Shown here piece after piece: positions 45,771 through 58,928 of a stretch of 64,000 nucleotides of DNA; position 1 is the first letter of the stretch, and each line of letters opens with the position of its first letter. Location of the stretch: positions 47,676,181-47,740,180 of the forward strand of contig CM060307.1 in assembly GCA_030674185.1 (NCBI GenBank), in the 5' to 3' direction. This DNA comes from Monoplex corrugatus. Its lineage: Eukaryota; Mollusca; Gastropoda; Littorinimorpha; Ranellidae. A program made the position numbers and the translations under genes. The notes under the pieces are model-generated. The model was not told the origin of the DNA, searched no databases, and saw nothing but the letters and a program-made list of their open reading frames with translations.

Positions 45771-46190
45771 ACCTGTTTACGTAGGCCTACGTTTGCAGTA
45801 GCACACAACAATAAAGCTGAAAATAGCCGTTTGTCTCCAAGGCAAACCAATGGCAGATCTTCTAGGGTGGTGATATTTATCTGGCTATTGAGTCAGATTC
45901 AAAGTACACACTTGAGCACGCCCAGGTACCGAGATCGTCTATTGTTAAACAGATCTGCCTTGATTTCTTTGCTAAAGATGTTCCGTAGAAGACCCCGTAA
46001 TATCATTTGCAGTGCGCTAGGGTAGAAAAAGCTAAGTGTTTTGCATTTATGCTATCAATAACAATGGCTCAAACGATAACAGTTCAACTACAAATCCATC
46101 TGAAGCAGTTAAGCTTACATAAGTGTAACTGTATTGTCCGCGACAAGGTACATCTGCATACTGACCGACTTAACCAGCCAAAGTCATGCA
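45771..46190. other. Unique spacer
   Basis: No recognised feature. Confidence 0.3.
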
Positions 46191-46800
46191 TATGATTAGA
46201 CGGACACCTGGGTCTTAACTGAACAGAAAATCTCTTAATTGTCACCGGGGTGAGACCAGACATAGACCTTCACCCCTACATCGGATGTATTTTCATGTCT
46301 TCACTAAACCCGCAATTAACAATAAAAGAAGAGATCAGCTGTTTCACTTGGAGACTGTCCGAGAATAAGCGGTCATCTTCTTGATCTCCCAACCCTTAAT
46401 TCGTTTTCAATAGCTCGGAGAGTGTTACGCGAAGGGTCCAACGAAAGAATACGTCGTCTCCATTGCTGGCTGGTAATGGAATGGAGTGGGTGACCGTATT
46501 TGCAGGAACAACTTTGCTTCGTTCTGGTCCTTTAGAAAGACGGGGGATAATCTGGGGTGACGTGAAAGAGGGTCCCGTGAAGGCCAATAAAGTACGACAA
46601 TGGAGGGCTTCTAACGCCCCCGTGCCGCACACCTGCTGCTGGCCTCACAATGACCAGGCAATGGTCAGTGGGATTTGCTGCTCATTTTATACAGAGCCAT
46701 TTCGTGCCAACGGCCGAAGAAGGGTTGGCAGTATTAGTAAACGTTGCGTGTGTCTGTTGATTAAGTTTTATTCAAATCAGCCAGTTACTGAACCATGATA
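46191..46800. other. Unique, moderately GC-rich segment; possible regulatory DNA
   Basis: An open plus frame (46463-46798) has no ATG-supported or recognisable product. Segment 46600-46740 is non-repetitive and balanced in composition. No exon assigned. Confidence 0.3.
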
Positions 46801-47159
46801 GAAAATTCTAAACGTTGGACAGGCATTAAATAACAAACTGTTATCAAATCAGTGACTTGTGGAATTAGATAAGGTACATTAATGTAAACGTCTGTGATTA
46901 CTTTTGTTTTTCTGGAACATTCGTCTATCGATCAGTGAATGTCTATACATATATAGCGATTTAATAATCAGTCTGAGTCAGCATTAAACCGAATACAATT
47001 CGTTTGATTTTAGTTTACTTGAAGATACATAATCTGCAGTGGTTTCGACGATACTCAGCAAAGAGTTAAGACGCTCCATTACACATGGTAAGATATATCA
47101 ATCCTCTTGTGAAACTGAATCTGGAAAAAATTATTATCATAAGCATACTTTCAAACCCA

Positions 47160-47306
47160 TTGTCATTAATTCATCTTTCTCTTACGCTGCTGTCGCCACG
47201 AGTAATTATCAAAAACTTACATTATTAGCAAGAGCACGCTTTCACACTTAATGAATTCATCTTTCTCTCACGCTGCTGTCGCCACGAGTAATTACCAAAA
47301 ATTGAC
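47160..47306. repeat. Diverged direct duplication with TAATTA-type sites
   Basis: AATTCATCTTTCTCTTACGC, TGCTGTCGCCACGAG and TAATTATCAAAAA occur twice, at 47167-47217 and 47252-47302, separated by about 35 bases. Confidence 0.9.
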
Positions 47307-47533
47307 AAAGTCCAGTGGTGTCTTATACAGTCTCAAAGATCTCTATCTCTACTAGTGTTACAGCAGGACTTTCTGCTCCCGAATCCTGCACATTCGTAAT
47401 AAGCGAACAAAGCAGACACGGATATGAAAGGTATACAGTGAAATGGAGCAACGATTGGTGATGCATCGTGGTATCAGTACTGTAGCGTAGGGTTGCATGC
47501 CTCAAAGATACTCTTAGTTTGTCTGTATAGCGA

Positions 47534-47726
47534 TTAACCCTTTGACTCCCGCACCCTGTCCACCAGCAACCTGCATTGTCAACCATGTTAGCAAAGCAAA
47601 ACCTTAACTCTTTGACTCCTTTACCCTATCCACCAGTTTCCTGCAGGATGCTAGTGGATAGGGTGACTGAGTCAAAGAATTAAGTTTTTGCTGTTGAGGG
47701 ATGGGGTGCAGGATTCAAAGGGTTAA
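47534..47726. mobile_element. TTAA-type nested palindromic MITE
   Basis: TTAACCCTTTGACTCCCGCA at left and GGATTCAAAGGGTTAA at right. Inner core CCACCAGTTTCCTG / CAGGATGCTAGTGG. Confidence 0.9.
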
Positions 47727-48239
47727 TCAAACCCCACTGCCACATGTCCAGTCCCAACTTCACACCAGTCGAGACCTGTCTGGCCTTCTGATCTAAGGAT
47801 TGCCCACACAATAGCGCCAATGTTTGGATTCAGTGTGGGGCGCCTTGCGATCAGTTCTTTAGCGGGCTGTGGGCGGTGGGAGCAATGCAGTTGCCGACAC
47901 CTGCATCTGAATGGGACAAGCAGAAGACGTTTTGTTGCCAAGTGCGGGAGGTCAGGATGGCCTCCCCTTTACACAGATTAGTGGCACTTTTATTGGTTTC
48001 CTCTTCATCAGTGTCGTCTTCTTGGGCCTGGGACTGGCAAGTTGCTTGGTTGGTTGGTTTGTTAATAGTCCAGTCAATAATTTTCATCTGACACTGCTTG
48101 GCTGTTTATTTAATGGCCCCGCCAAGTGGTAAGTTAGCGACTTCTTCGCTTATTATTACTGATACGCATTTAGAACCTTCCGAACAAAACCGTCGTCGTC
48201 AGCCTCTTTACATCTCAGGAGATGATAGTCTGCACCGGG
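47727..48239. other. Unique spacer
   Basis: Open frames of about 70 codons on both strands are unrecognised. The part from 48180 may be LINE 3'UTR of the element that follows. Confidence 0.35.
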
Positions 48240-49945
48240 AGGCGTTGTGGTCATGACGTGCACTTTCTGCTGTGGCTGTGCAGGCCGATTCTTGAGTGGC
48301 AATCTCTGTCACATCTGCCACAGACAAACTGAGTCGTTATTGTCTGGTTTCTGGAACGTTGCTTGCGAAGAGCCCTTTTCTCATCTGCGCTTTCTGCTCT
48401 CCTCCTCTCCGCATTCACAATGCCTTGCTGAACGGCTGTCCGCCACGCTGCCCTGTCTTCCGCCAGAGTCTCCCAAGAGCCTGGGTCAATCCCTGAGCTT
48501 CTAAGATCCCTTTTGCATGCGTCTACAAAGCGTAGCTGTGGGCGTCCTGGAGTTCGCTTCCGGTTTGCCAGTTCGCCGTAGAGAACGTCTTTTGGTATGC
48601 GTCCATCCTCCATTCGACGCATATGGCCAAGCCAGCGTAGTCGGCGTTGGCTTAGAAGGGCAAAGATGGTCTGTAGGCCCGCACGACGGAGGACCTCTGT
48701 GTTGGTCACCTTGTCTTGCCATTGGATGCCGAGGATGCGTCGCAAGCAGCGGAGATGGAAAATGTTGAGCCTCTTTTCTTGGCTGGCGTATGTGGTCCAG
48801 GCTTCACTTGAGTAGAGAAGTGTGCTCAACACACATGCTCTGTACACCTGCATTTTGGTGTTCGCAGTGAGACTGCTGTTGGACCAGACCCGCTTGTTCA
48901 AGTTTAGCCATAACAGATGAGGCCTTTGCAATTCTGGCGCCGATTTCAGCGTCCAGAGAGAGGTCGTCACTTATGGTGGACCCCAAGTACTGAACTTGGT
49001 GGACAGTATTGATGTCGTAGTCTCCAATGTGTAGAGATGGTGGTTCTTCACAGCCTTGGCCTAAGATCTCAGTTTTCTTCAAGCTGATTGTGAGACCAAA
49101 CTCTCTGAAAGCGTGGGCGAAGCGATCAACGAGCCTCTGGAGATCTTGTTCACTGTGGGAAGCCAGCGCAGCATCATCTGCGAAGAGAGCTTCTCTGATG
49201 GTCTTCTTTCCACCTTAGTTTTGGAACGAAGCCTGGCAATGTTGAAGAGCTTTCCATCGGTCCTTGTATGAAGATATACCCCTTCTTCAGATCTGCAGAA
49301 GGCATAGGTCAGCAACATCGAGAAGAAGATCCCGAACAGAGTTGGGGCCAAAACACATCCCTGTTTCACTCCGCTGCTGATTCTAAAAGGCTCTGATGTG
49401 GCACCATTATAGCACACAGTGTTATGCATATCCTCGTGAAAAGACTCGATGACAGCTGATAGTCTTGGGGGGCAGCCGATTTTCTTCAAAAGCTTGAAAA
49501 GACCACTCCGACTGACCAGGTCGAACGCTTTCGTGAGATCAATGAAGGCGAGGCAAAGGGGCATGTGCTGCTCGCGGCACTTTTCCTGTAGTTGCCGGAC
49601 AGAGAAGATCATGTCGATGGTCGATCTTCCGGCCCTAAAGCCGCACTGGGACTCAGGGTAGATGCGAGCTGCCAGCCTCTGAAGACGGGTTAAGACGACT
49701 CTGGCGAATGCTTTCCCAACAATGCTGAGGAGAGAGATTCCGCGATAATTATTACAGTCACTGCGGTCGACCTTGTTCTTATATAGAGTCACTATCCTGG
49801 CGTCTCTCATGTCTCTCGGAATGAAGCCTTCTTTCCAGCATAAGCACAAAAGTTCATGCAACTCGTTGAGAAGAGCAGGCTTCCCGCACTTGATGACCTC
49901 TGGAGGCATTCCATCTTCACCAGGGGCTTTTCCCGTCGCCAAAAC
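48240..49945 (-). pseudogene. RTE-like LINE ORF2, 1.7 kb, 5'-truncated with two frameshifts
   Basis: Reverse transcriptase of a non-LTR retrotransposon. Reading on minus from 49945: GKAPGEDGMPPEVIKCGKP, CNNYRGISLLSIVGKAFARV, YPESQCGFRAGRSTIDMIFS, LAFIDLTKAFDLVSR (motif A Asp), SGVKQGCVLAPTLFGIFFSM and LRSKTKV. A one-base shift near 49210 puts the catalytic FADDAAL (49184-49164) in another frame. Then come LTISLKKTEILGQGCEEP, VQYLGSTISDDLSLDAEIG and ARIAKASSVMAKL. A second one-base insertion near 48903 separates NKRVWSNSSL, YRACVLSTLLYSSEAWTTYA, LRCLRRILGIQWQDKVTNTE, RRLRWLGHMRRMEDGRIPKD and RTPGRPQLRFVDACKRDL. A terminal zinc finger, CGRCDRDCHSRIGLHSHSRK-C, closes the protein. The endonuclease domain is absent. 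Few lesions suggest a relatively young copy. Confidence 0.9.
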
Positions 49946-50204
49946 CAAAATGGAACAAAGAAAACAATGCGGTATTGAGTCGGATCATCTGTGTCTGTCT
50001 GTTTGCATGTCTGTACATAAAATGTACCTTAGGGATTTTTAAACAGTGTGCAGAGACCTGTTTGGTGCAGAGACAGACCACTCGCCTTCCAGTTTGCTTG
50101 CACGAGTTTGTACCTAAGTGAATCATGCCAGGGTCATTTTATAATTATGTGCGTGGGGCACCCAGGCTACCCAGCCGTCAATGACCAACAAAATCTTGTG
50201 AATA
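49946..50204. other. Unique spacer
   Basis: No recognised feature at the LINE's truncation point. Confidence 0.3.
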
Positions 50205-50335
50205 CAATAGGAATAGAAAGCAGAAAGTTTTGCAGAGTGGGTGGGGACCAAAAGGGTAGGAAATATACTTGCAGTGACGAAAGATAGATTGAAGGCCATC
50301 ATTTCAAATGCCATAAGGCAAGCACATGGTCATTA
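50205..50335 (+). mobile_element. LINE family E fragment, strongly degraded
   Basis: Resembles the family's 3' end (AAAGATAGATTGAAGGCCAT, CATTTCAAATGCCAT), with many changes. Confidence 0.5.
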
Positions 50336-50489
50336 TGACGTTTGTTATTAGCTTTTTTCTCCAGGAGTTGAAAACAGGGATTACTTTTTGGATAAATTTA
50401 AACACTTTTTAAACATCTCCACATTTATTTATCGCTGGTTACTTGAGTCACATGGTCGCGTCTGACACTGGCCCATATTCTTACTCACA

Positions 50490-50795
50490 TTAAGCTGGCT
50501 GATTCTTTTGATAAAACCGTGGGTTCAAGACCTCATGTCTCAAGTTCAATCCCACCCCGCAACATAAAAGTTGGCTTGTTCGCTGCCCATCTTAATGCTC
50601 CAGAATCAGTCTAATTTCATCAGTGTTTCCCGTTCCCCTCCCCATTCCAAGACTTTACCAGCGCATAAGACTTTGTTCGATCTCAAGGAGTCTGCATGAT
50701 AACTGCTGACAGATTTGAGTCGACTGCATAATGGAATTGTCCGAGTGCCATGACTCTCTCTTGAACAAACCCCAGACTTGAAACTCCAGACTACA
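50490..50795 (+). mobile_element. SINE family A
   Basis: B-box-like CAAGTTCAATCCCACC (about 50539-50554), body with AGACTTTACCAGCGCATAAG, end rich in AAACTCC. Confidence 0.8.
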
Positions 50796-51300
50796 TGTAA
50801 CTCACATTGTCACAGGAACCCAACTGTGCTGCGAAAACGGCAGATCGTAGATTAGGGTACAAAGGACTAATGCATGCACGTAATGTTTTATGCTATAGCA
50901 GGAAAAACGATACTTTGAAGTTCACTTTCTGTTCGACTCTGAAGATACCCACCACCATTGTCACAACGAAGATCGGCAACAATACGATAACAACAATTAT
51001 CAGTTTCGCATTACGGTACTTTGGGGGAAAGAAAAAATGCCTTAAAACATGTTAGCATTTTGATACCTTGGGGAAAGAAAAGAAAAAATGCCTTAAAACA
51101 TTCCCGGCAAGTGTCCTTTTCTTGAGAAAGACGATCTGGAGTTTGTGTACAAGTGAACGATTGTGCTTTTAAAAACGTGATGATTTGGATAGTGGTCAGT
51201 AAACGCCCTCCTCAACCTAAAGCATTTTGCTTTCACTACTTTCAAATTGCGTTTCCTTTGTTATTTGGATGAAAATAAATGGGAAAAAAGGAAGGACGGA
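50796..51300. other. Unique spacer
   Basis: A phrase GAAAAAATGCCTTAAAACAT is duplicated at about 51032 and 51085. No gene seen. Confidence 0.4.
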
Positions 51301-51639
51301 AGGAGGGGGGGGGGGGGGTCTTGTTGATACAAACTAAGATGAGATCGGTAATGACGAAAAGCACGATTTATTATCAGTATCTGCCTGAATTCTGTCAACA
51401 CTTTCATAAAATGCAACTTTTGTTTTCTGCCTATAAAATTACACACCCAGTGCACATAACAAGGATCGCCGAGGTAAGCCAAGTGCAAATGTTTCAAAGT
51501 GCCTTTCAGGGAGGCAAATACGAAACGGAGAATGAAAAACAATAATTGGGGCCCAATTAATGGGTGTGGTTGACAAGATCTTATCTGAAGACCGAACTTG
51601 ATGACAAACTTGCACATCTTTCCTTGTGGCATTCAAAAC
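51301..51639. other. Unique segment after a poly-G run
   Basis: G run at 51306-51319. The 123-codon minus frame (51632-51261) is unrecognised. Confidence 0.35.
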
Positions 51640-51885
51640 AAGATTCGCCACACTTTTGGGGGCTTTTCTGAGTTTTGGAGCTTTCTCAAAATTGATTCAT
51701 CGCAATCTGATAATTCCATATGTGCTCCACCCAAATCTGTCCAACGTTACTTTTGGCAGACTTATCACATAAACCACCAACAAAATCCCATCTGGAACCT
51801 GTTCGAGGATCGAACCCATAACTTCTACGTTACCGGCATGGCGGTCTAACCAAATGAACTAACAGGCCACTTACTACAAAGTTGT
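51640..51885 (-). mobile_element. SINE family A, minus copy with distinct tRNA-like head
   Basis: Minus strand: TTCATTTGGTTAGACCGCC (A-box region) and ATGGGTTCGATCCTCGAAC (B box, about 51822-51804), then the family body with ATTTGGGTGGAGCACATATGG in part. Confidence 0.75.
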
Positions 51886-52319
51886 GGTCCGTATAAGGGT
51901 CGGACTCAACTCAGCTAATGGGCCACACTAAAGCATTCCGACTGCAGACTGAACTGAAGGCCCACACAGACGACAACGGATCATCTCACTTGTCTCAGTG
52001 GGTTTAGCTCCTTGCTTTGAGCTACAGCTGTCTTAAGTAAACGTCATAGATAAAAAAAAATATATATATATAAAAAAGGAAAAACCTAACAAAACAAAAC
52101 AATAAAACAAAACAAACTAAAACAAAACAAAACAACAACAAAACAAATAGTTGTAATGTAAATAGACAAGTTCGAAAAGGTAAAATAAATCATTAATTTA
52201 TCTATTTATTCGGATTGTAATCAGTGTTATTATCGCCATCGTCTTTGAAATCATCATATTAATTTTCTTGGCTTGCTTTGCTATGGTGAATCAGCTTGTG
52301 TGTAACTGAAAATTTAGAC
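51886..52319. other. AT-rich spacer
   Basis: AAAACA-rich tract at 52078-52145 resembling a LINE tail, but no coding remnant is seen beside it. Confidence 0.4.
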
Positions 52320-52447
52320 CCCCCCCCCCCCCCCTCCTGCTCTGTTCCAGAAATCATTTACGAACAAATTCTGACTCAAACCATAGTTCACTGCAAATAT
52401 ATTTAACCTGTTTCGGCATTTTCTAAGTGCGTTACAAGTGTACTTGG

Positions 52448-52496
<49 letters not shown>

Positions 52497-52507
52497 ACAC
52501 ACACACA

Positions 52508-52538
<31 letters not shown>

Positions 52539-52541
52539 CAC

Positions 52542-52574
<33 letters not shown>
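52320..52574. repeat. Poly-C run and CA microsatellite
   Basis: C run at 52319-52334. CA at 52449-52573 with regular single-base skips (CACCACA). Confidence 0.95.
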
Positions 52575-52576
<2 letters not shown>

Positions 52577-52737
52577 AACAGGAAGAAAACGTTGATATGA
52601 TTCTTTGCCCCATCTTTTTTATTTCAGGTCTGCCTTCGAGAAAGAGAATAAAGAAAGCAGGTATTCCGGGAGGGAAAATGATGCTACTAATAATACAAAT
52701 GTTAGGAATTGTCTTTAATAGATCAGAGCAATGTTTT

Positions 52738-53055
52738 CTCTAATTGAGGCAGTAGAGATGTGGTTTTATCGAAGAGTACTACGTGCCAAATGGACAGACA
52801 GAAGAACTAATAAAGTTTCCAGTAAGAACTTGATACCACCAGAAAACTACTAGCAGACATCAAAATGGAAGAAAGGCAAACCTCCAACCTCAAACATCGA
52901 GAACATAACCAAGATCAGTGGCCTAAATATACAAGAAATTGTCCACAAAAGTCAAGTAAGAAATTGAGAACGAAAGTCAAGACAGAGCAGTCTGGAGGGA
53001 GGTTGTGGTGTCAAAGAGTGCAGCGGCCAACATCGACCCTGGGACGCCGACAGGT
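52738..53055 (+). pseudogene. LINE ORF2 C-terminal remnant
   Basis: Plus translation: IEAVEMWFYRRVLRAKWTDR, RTNKVSSKNLIPPEN, then NIENITKISGLNIQEIVHKS and, in a shifted frame, SQDRAVWREVVVSKSAAA. The pattern EMWFYRR-LR--WTDRRTN ... QEIVHK-QDR--WR is the end of a LINE ORF2. Stops and frameshifts present. Confidence 0.75.
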
Positions 53056-54600
53056 GAGACAGGTGAGAATGTTTTCTCGGATGCCTGTTCTCACGTTGCT
53101 GTGGTTCTTTGGTCAGCACTTTACGTTGCCACACAGTCTGCATACACCGTCTTTGGTGGGTTGGCCTGCCATGTACAGAACTGAACTGGACTGGATGGAG
53201 ACAAGGTGGTAAGTTCAAATGTCAGGAAACAGCCATCTAACCAGACAGTAGATAGACATTAGAAATATCCAGCAGAACTGGCCAAACTTAAGCAGCATTG
53301 AAGAAAATGAAAAGAGTTCTTACTAACTAAAGCCTGTCAGTTAAGATCAGGAAGAGTTGTTCAGTGTTAGGGTAAACTGATCTAAAAACCGACCGATTTT
53401 TGGGTGATGTAAAATTCGACCGATATCCGGGTTTGACTCACAAAACCGACAGTACAGTCACTCCTGTTGCTGAAAATAGGTGAAAGAAACTGGTTTCAGT
53501 TTAGGGAATAACCAAATATCTAGGATTTGCCAATAAAAATAAAAATAATTTTTAAATCATGACACAGTGCGACGCTGAAGGCCACACCAACCCGCCTGCT
53601 TCCGGGCGCCACGCATGCCATAGCGACTTTTCACGTGATCGCTCGCTGACCCCTTGTAGCAACAAACCGATACTGTCGATAGAGAACTGATTCGCTGTTC
53701 ACAAGATCACATGCCATTATGCATAATTAATATGACTGCAGAACCTGTTTTTAGGTTTGGGACGTTATTTAGATCAGTTCCTCTCATGAAATGGCGGGAT
53801 TTGGTCGGTCGGACTTTACATCAGACTTGAATACCTGAGTGATCTAATTCTCGACTGACTCCCACTGTTTCTCTTTCTTTCGCTCTCTTTCTCCCCCTCT
53901 CTCTTTCTTTCTTTCCTTTTTGTTCCCTCTTGCTTGTTCTGTCTATCTGGCAATCACTCGCGAGCAGACACGTGTGTGGGGGTGTGAGAGATGGCAGCAA
54001 CTTAGATAGACATAGAACTACTTCACGCACTGAAGCACTGACCACGCTGCCTTTCAAAAAAGTATGCAACAATGAAAGATGTTGATCGTTGACAGACACA
54101 GTAGATGTGGAAAGCACTGATGAAAATCATCAAGGCATACATTGTTCCAGCAGAAACTAACTGTTTTTGTTGTTTTTGATTGGTAGATCATTTGTTAATC
54201 AAGTAATGTGCACTGCCTTGACCGTATTCATGATGGTCGCCGAGGTTTAGACCACCCCTGGTCGGATTTTACATCCACCTGATCGGAATTTGGATCATGT
54301 ACCCCTACTTCGTTCTTTAGTATATTGTATGACTGTGGTACCCCTTATAACTTTGTAAAGCCCAGTAATCAATCACAGAAAGTCTACTATGGACAAGCTG
54401 TGCTAACTAGTCATCTATGAAATATTTATGAAGACACGTCACAAAACCTGTACCTTGTGCCAAATCAGTTGGATTTAGATCAGTTTACCCTATCTATAGA
54501 ACCAATACTCTTGTACGTCATAGCAGAATATTTCCCCCATGCAAAATGCGGGCCACTCTCTTTGGGGATAGCACATCGCCATGGTACGGCACCGCCCATT
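53056..54600. other. Mostly unique spacer with scattered repeat fragments
   Basis: 53090-53165 holds the ACACAGTCTGCATACACCG hairpin segment of SINE families D/G. 53375-53822 holds GATGTAAA-type sequences that recur near 54265 in part. No gene recognised. Confidence 0.35.
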
Positions 54601-54602
54601 TT

Positions 54603-54605
<3 letters not shown>

Positions 54606-54678
<73 letters not shown>
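54606..54678. repeat. GA microsatellite
   Basis: Pure GA run of about 70 bases. Confidence 0.95.
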
Positions 54679-54681
<3 letters not shown>

Positions 54682-54889
54682 CTGTCCATCTGGGAGTCAG
54701 CCTCTGGTCTTTCTCTTCATGTTTTATCCTCAGGGCCGCACACTCCACTATGTAGGCCTACATGGAATAGTGCATATATGTACACACACATACGTACACT
54801 CTTTTATAGCCACTGTATTTTTAATGAGCTCTTGAGCAGTCTACAGCGAACATGACTTTGTTTCCGTCCTATATTAATTTCATATGTAT

Positions 54890-55140
54890 ACAGTCACATT
54901 CCGTTTTCAGAGGTGTGCATGCCGATATTTTCGTGTTTTCATAAGCCAGTGAGCACTGGCATGGCTTTCAAGATTTTTAAAGTGCGCATTGATGTTCTAC
55001 GTGCGTATGCACACGCACGCATGCATATAATGTAGACCTGGGAAATCAGAAATGTCTCCTCCCTTTAGCCATCCGCGCGCCATTCAGACAGGATCAAACA
55101 CAGACTTTCCCACTGGGAAATCTGCCATCATATCAACTCG
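54890..55140 (-). mobile_element. tRNA-derived SINE, family G
   Basis: Minus head with B-box-like TGTTTGATCCTGTC (about 55104-55091). The 3' body shares GAGCACTGGCATGGCTTTCA with the D/G family. Confidence 0.55.
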
Positions 55141-56819
55141 CCTTTCGCACCCATCAGACGATGATATTAAATAGAAACTCCAAACGAATATCAGAAATCA
55201 CACTCTCTTTAAACCGTTTTGGCCCTAATTGTTATGCTTTTTGTTGCCTTGTCAAGTGGGCATAACAATGGGCAGTCTTGTTCTTGTTGATTACTTACGC
55301 CTAATATGCTTATTTAGTGCATCCATGAAGTTTGTTATTTACTTATCCTTTGTCGTTTACTTGACAATCGTCTCGGTGGTAATTGAATATAATTCAAGTG
55401 TGCAAATGTGAGTCAATTGCTGCTTACTGTTTTCATTAAATCTTCTATACTCAAGAAGGGGCAAAAAGAACAAACTGATGTTTTGAAATTTCTCTCCAAC
55501 ACGTGCCTGTGCGAGCATATGTGTTGACAGTTTCAATGAACCAAAGACTCGTTTGTTGTGTATGGACGATGACTCATGATGTAAGCTTGTTAAAGCTTTC
55601 TTAAATGGAGACAATTGTTTATAAGTTGTCGAAATGAATCCACTTAATTAAACAGATTGATTGGATATGGCCGCAAAGGATGGCAGGGTAAGCACCCTAA
55701 AGACAGAAATGCGAACACAAAACACCCTAAAGACAGAGGTACGAACACACAGCTAGAAACAACAAACAAGAAACAAGCAACAAACAAAACAAAACGAAAC
55801 ACCAAAATAGTCGAGCCAGTCTAACAGTTTTTGATACAAAAGTTGCATCAGGAAATGCAGATTTTGTACTTCTGAAACTTCGGTTAAAATAAAACTCGAC
55901 ACACAACGAGCACAGCAGTTAAAACAGATTTTAAATATTTTCAGAATTTCTGGGAAAATGCTGTTTTCTCACGGACATTCTTTTGGTCAGTTTTGATTTT
56001 GACCTTGGATCTTTACCTTCCAAACTTATGTTTGTGCGACTCATCAACAGTCCACAGCTTTGACCGAAATTTATAAAGCTCCACCCATATAGAACTAAGA
56101 AAATCTTGCTCACACATTTTTGTCTCGTTCTCACACACACACTTCTCTCTGGTCGATATGAAACAATGTCCATTATTTATTCATGCTTGTTTTGATTTAT
56201 AATGTTAAAGGAAGATTGAAAACTTGATACACAAACGAGGAATTCAGGAATACCATTTCACTGAACGACTTCTCAATCTTGACTCTTACTCTGCAGAGAC
56301 TCGAGCTGGGAGGTACAGACGATAAGAGTTGTTTACCTTTATCTGCTTAATTTGCTGGTTTGTCGGCGTTCTTCAAATGTTCTCTCTTCACGTTGACGAT
56401 AAGATCTAAAGGCGGCGACATCAGCAGACAACTTCACTTCAAGCTCTTTTCAGAGGCACAGGTATTTGAAGCAAGCATTTATAATGTGAAACGGCGACCT
56501 CCCCTGCACTGTGTACATTAATGATGCCTTCAGTGTGGAGTGTTGGATTGCCCGGAGTGTTTACTTGGTGTACATTAAATGTACATGGACATGTAAATAA
56601 TACTACATGTATATCAATTCTACTAACAACAACAACAATAGTGTTAAATGATTACTGCTACTTCTGCTACTACTACTGCTACTATAGATGATGATGACGA
56701 TGATGAAGATGGTGTTGATGATGATGAGACCTGTACGGCATCTCATCTCTCAAGAGCCCTAAGCGTTTCACAAAAGCAATGGAAGTAGACATACGGTACG
56801 CAGAAAAAATACATATTGT
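55141..56819. other. Unique spacer, no gene seen
   Basis: Frames of 60-85 codons are unrecognised. Contains a small duplication ACACCCTAAAGACAGA (about 55690 and 55722), CAA-rich tracts and a GAT/CTA-rich stretch at 56655-56725. Confidence 0.4.
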
Positions 56820-57135
56820 ACCCTCCAGTAATGTAGAAGAACGATAGAACTAGCCTCCAGTAATGTAAAACAAACAAACAAACAACAACAACAACAACAA
56901 CAACAAAAAACAATAGAAATACCCTCCAGTAATTACAGGGAACGATAGAAATACCCTCCAGTAGTTAAAACAACAACAACAACAACAAAACAAAGTAAAT
57001 ACCTTATATTTTTGTAAAAGAACGAAAGAAACACCCTCCAGTAATGTAAAAGAACGACAGAAATACCCTCCAGTAATATAAAAGAACGACAAAAACACCC
57101 TTCAGTATTATAAAAGAATGATAAAAACACCCTCC
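56820..57135. repeat. 32-bp satellite, left block (diverged)
   Basis: About eight diverged units of CCCTCCAGTAATGTAAAAGA-ACGA type, two of them interrupted by CAA repeats. Same unit as 58929-60620. Confidence 0.85.
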
Positions 57136-57674
57136 AGAAACAGGGCTGGCGAAATCCTCTTGCCCGGTCGCCCGAGGCGAATCAAAATCAAAAACTACTA
57201 GCCAGTCGGGCGAGTGATAATTCTGAGCCCTGCAGTTATAATTCATTTCGATTTTTCAAACTTTCCGATCTGCTGATTGATTTATTGATTTCGTCTGCAA
57301 TGATCGAGTCTGCCAACGTTCGTGCGAAAACGAGGCTAAGTAAAGGCAACTCTTGCTTCCCGTAGGCCTGTCAGTGAAGGGAACCGGTACGATACGATCG
57401 AGTGTTTACAGATCACGGACCTTTCGTCCAATCTGTCAGTTTTGGTCGAACGGTTAGAAGCTTTTAAGTACGGAAACCAGAGAAAATAACAAAAGAATAT
57501 TATGTCTTATCGAGATCAAGGGATATGAAGGGGAAGAAAATGTGTATGCTATTAGCAAGAAAATTTGAGAGACAAGAGCAAATTTGATGTATCACTTGAT
57601 AAGATGATACGTCAGAGAAACTAGTTTAAAAGGCACAGATACTACTTAATATTTTGTTCGCATTATCTTCACTT

Positions 57675-58395
<721 letters not shown>

Positions 58396-58645
58396 ATTAT
58401 GTATGCATGTGCGTACGTATGTATGTATGTATGTATGTATACGCTTAGATTTATGTATGTATGTATGTATGCATGTATACGCTCAGCTTAGATTTATGTA
58501 TGTAAGCATGTAAGCATGTATGTATGCATGTATACGCTCATATGTATGTAGGTATGTATGCATGTATACGCTCAGCGCTTAGATTTGATTTTATCAAGAT
58601 TTTGCGCTATATAAATAAAATATATTATTATTATTATTATTACTT
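58396..58645. repeat. TATG microsatellite with repeated LINE 3' terminus
   Basis: GTAT tetranucleotides are interleaved with three partial copies of ACGCTCAGCGCTTAGATTT. The last is complete to GCGCTATATAAATAAA and an ATT tail (58613-58642). Confidence 0.85.
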
Positions 58646-58928
58646 GTCTCTCAGGATATATATTTCAGTTAGAGTGGATCAAATATTTTCAAAGTGTTTT
58701 CCCTTCACACTGAACTGCTGCAGTCAAAGAAAAAAGAAAAAAAGAAAATTTGACCACCTTTGTTGTAACAGTGGTTTATTCTGCTGAATATTTTTGATCA
58801 TCATCATAAAGAGAATTTGCTCTTTTTGGGGGCAGCATATCGGACTAGTGAAAATGTATGCGGGCTAGTCGATCTTAAAATCCACTAGCCCAGCTGGCTA
58901 GTAGAAAATTTCAATCTTCTCCAGACTT

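Noticed and set aside
46463..46798. 111-codon plus frame as a gene
   Set aside because: The frame needs a non-ATG start for its full length and shows no family resemblance.
53375..53822. MITE with GATGTAAAATTCGACCGA-type inverted ends
   Set aside because: Two pairs of inverted similarities exist, but they are in crossed order, so they do not form simple terminal inverted repeats; no target duplication seen.
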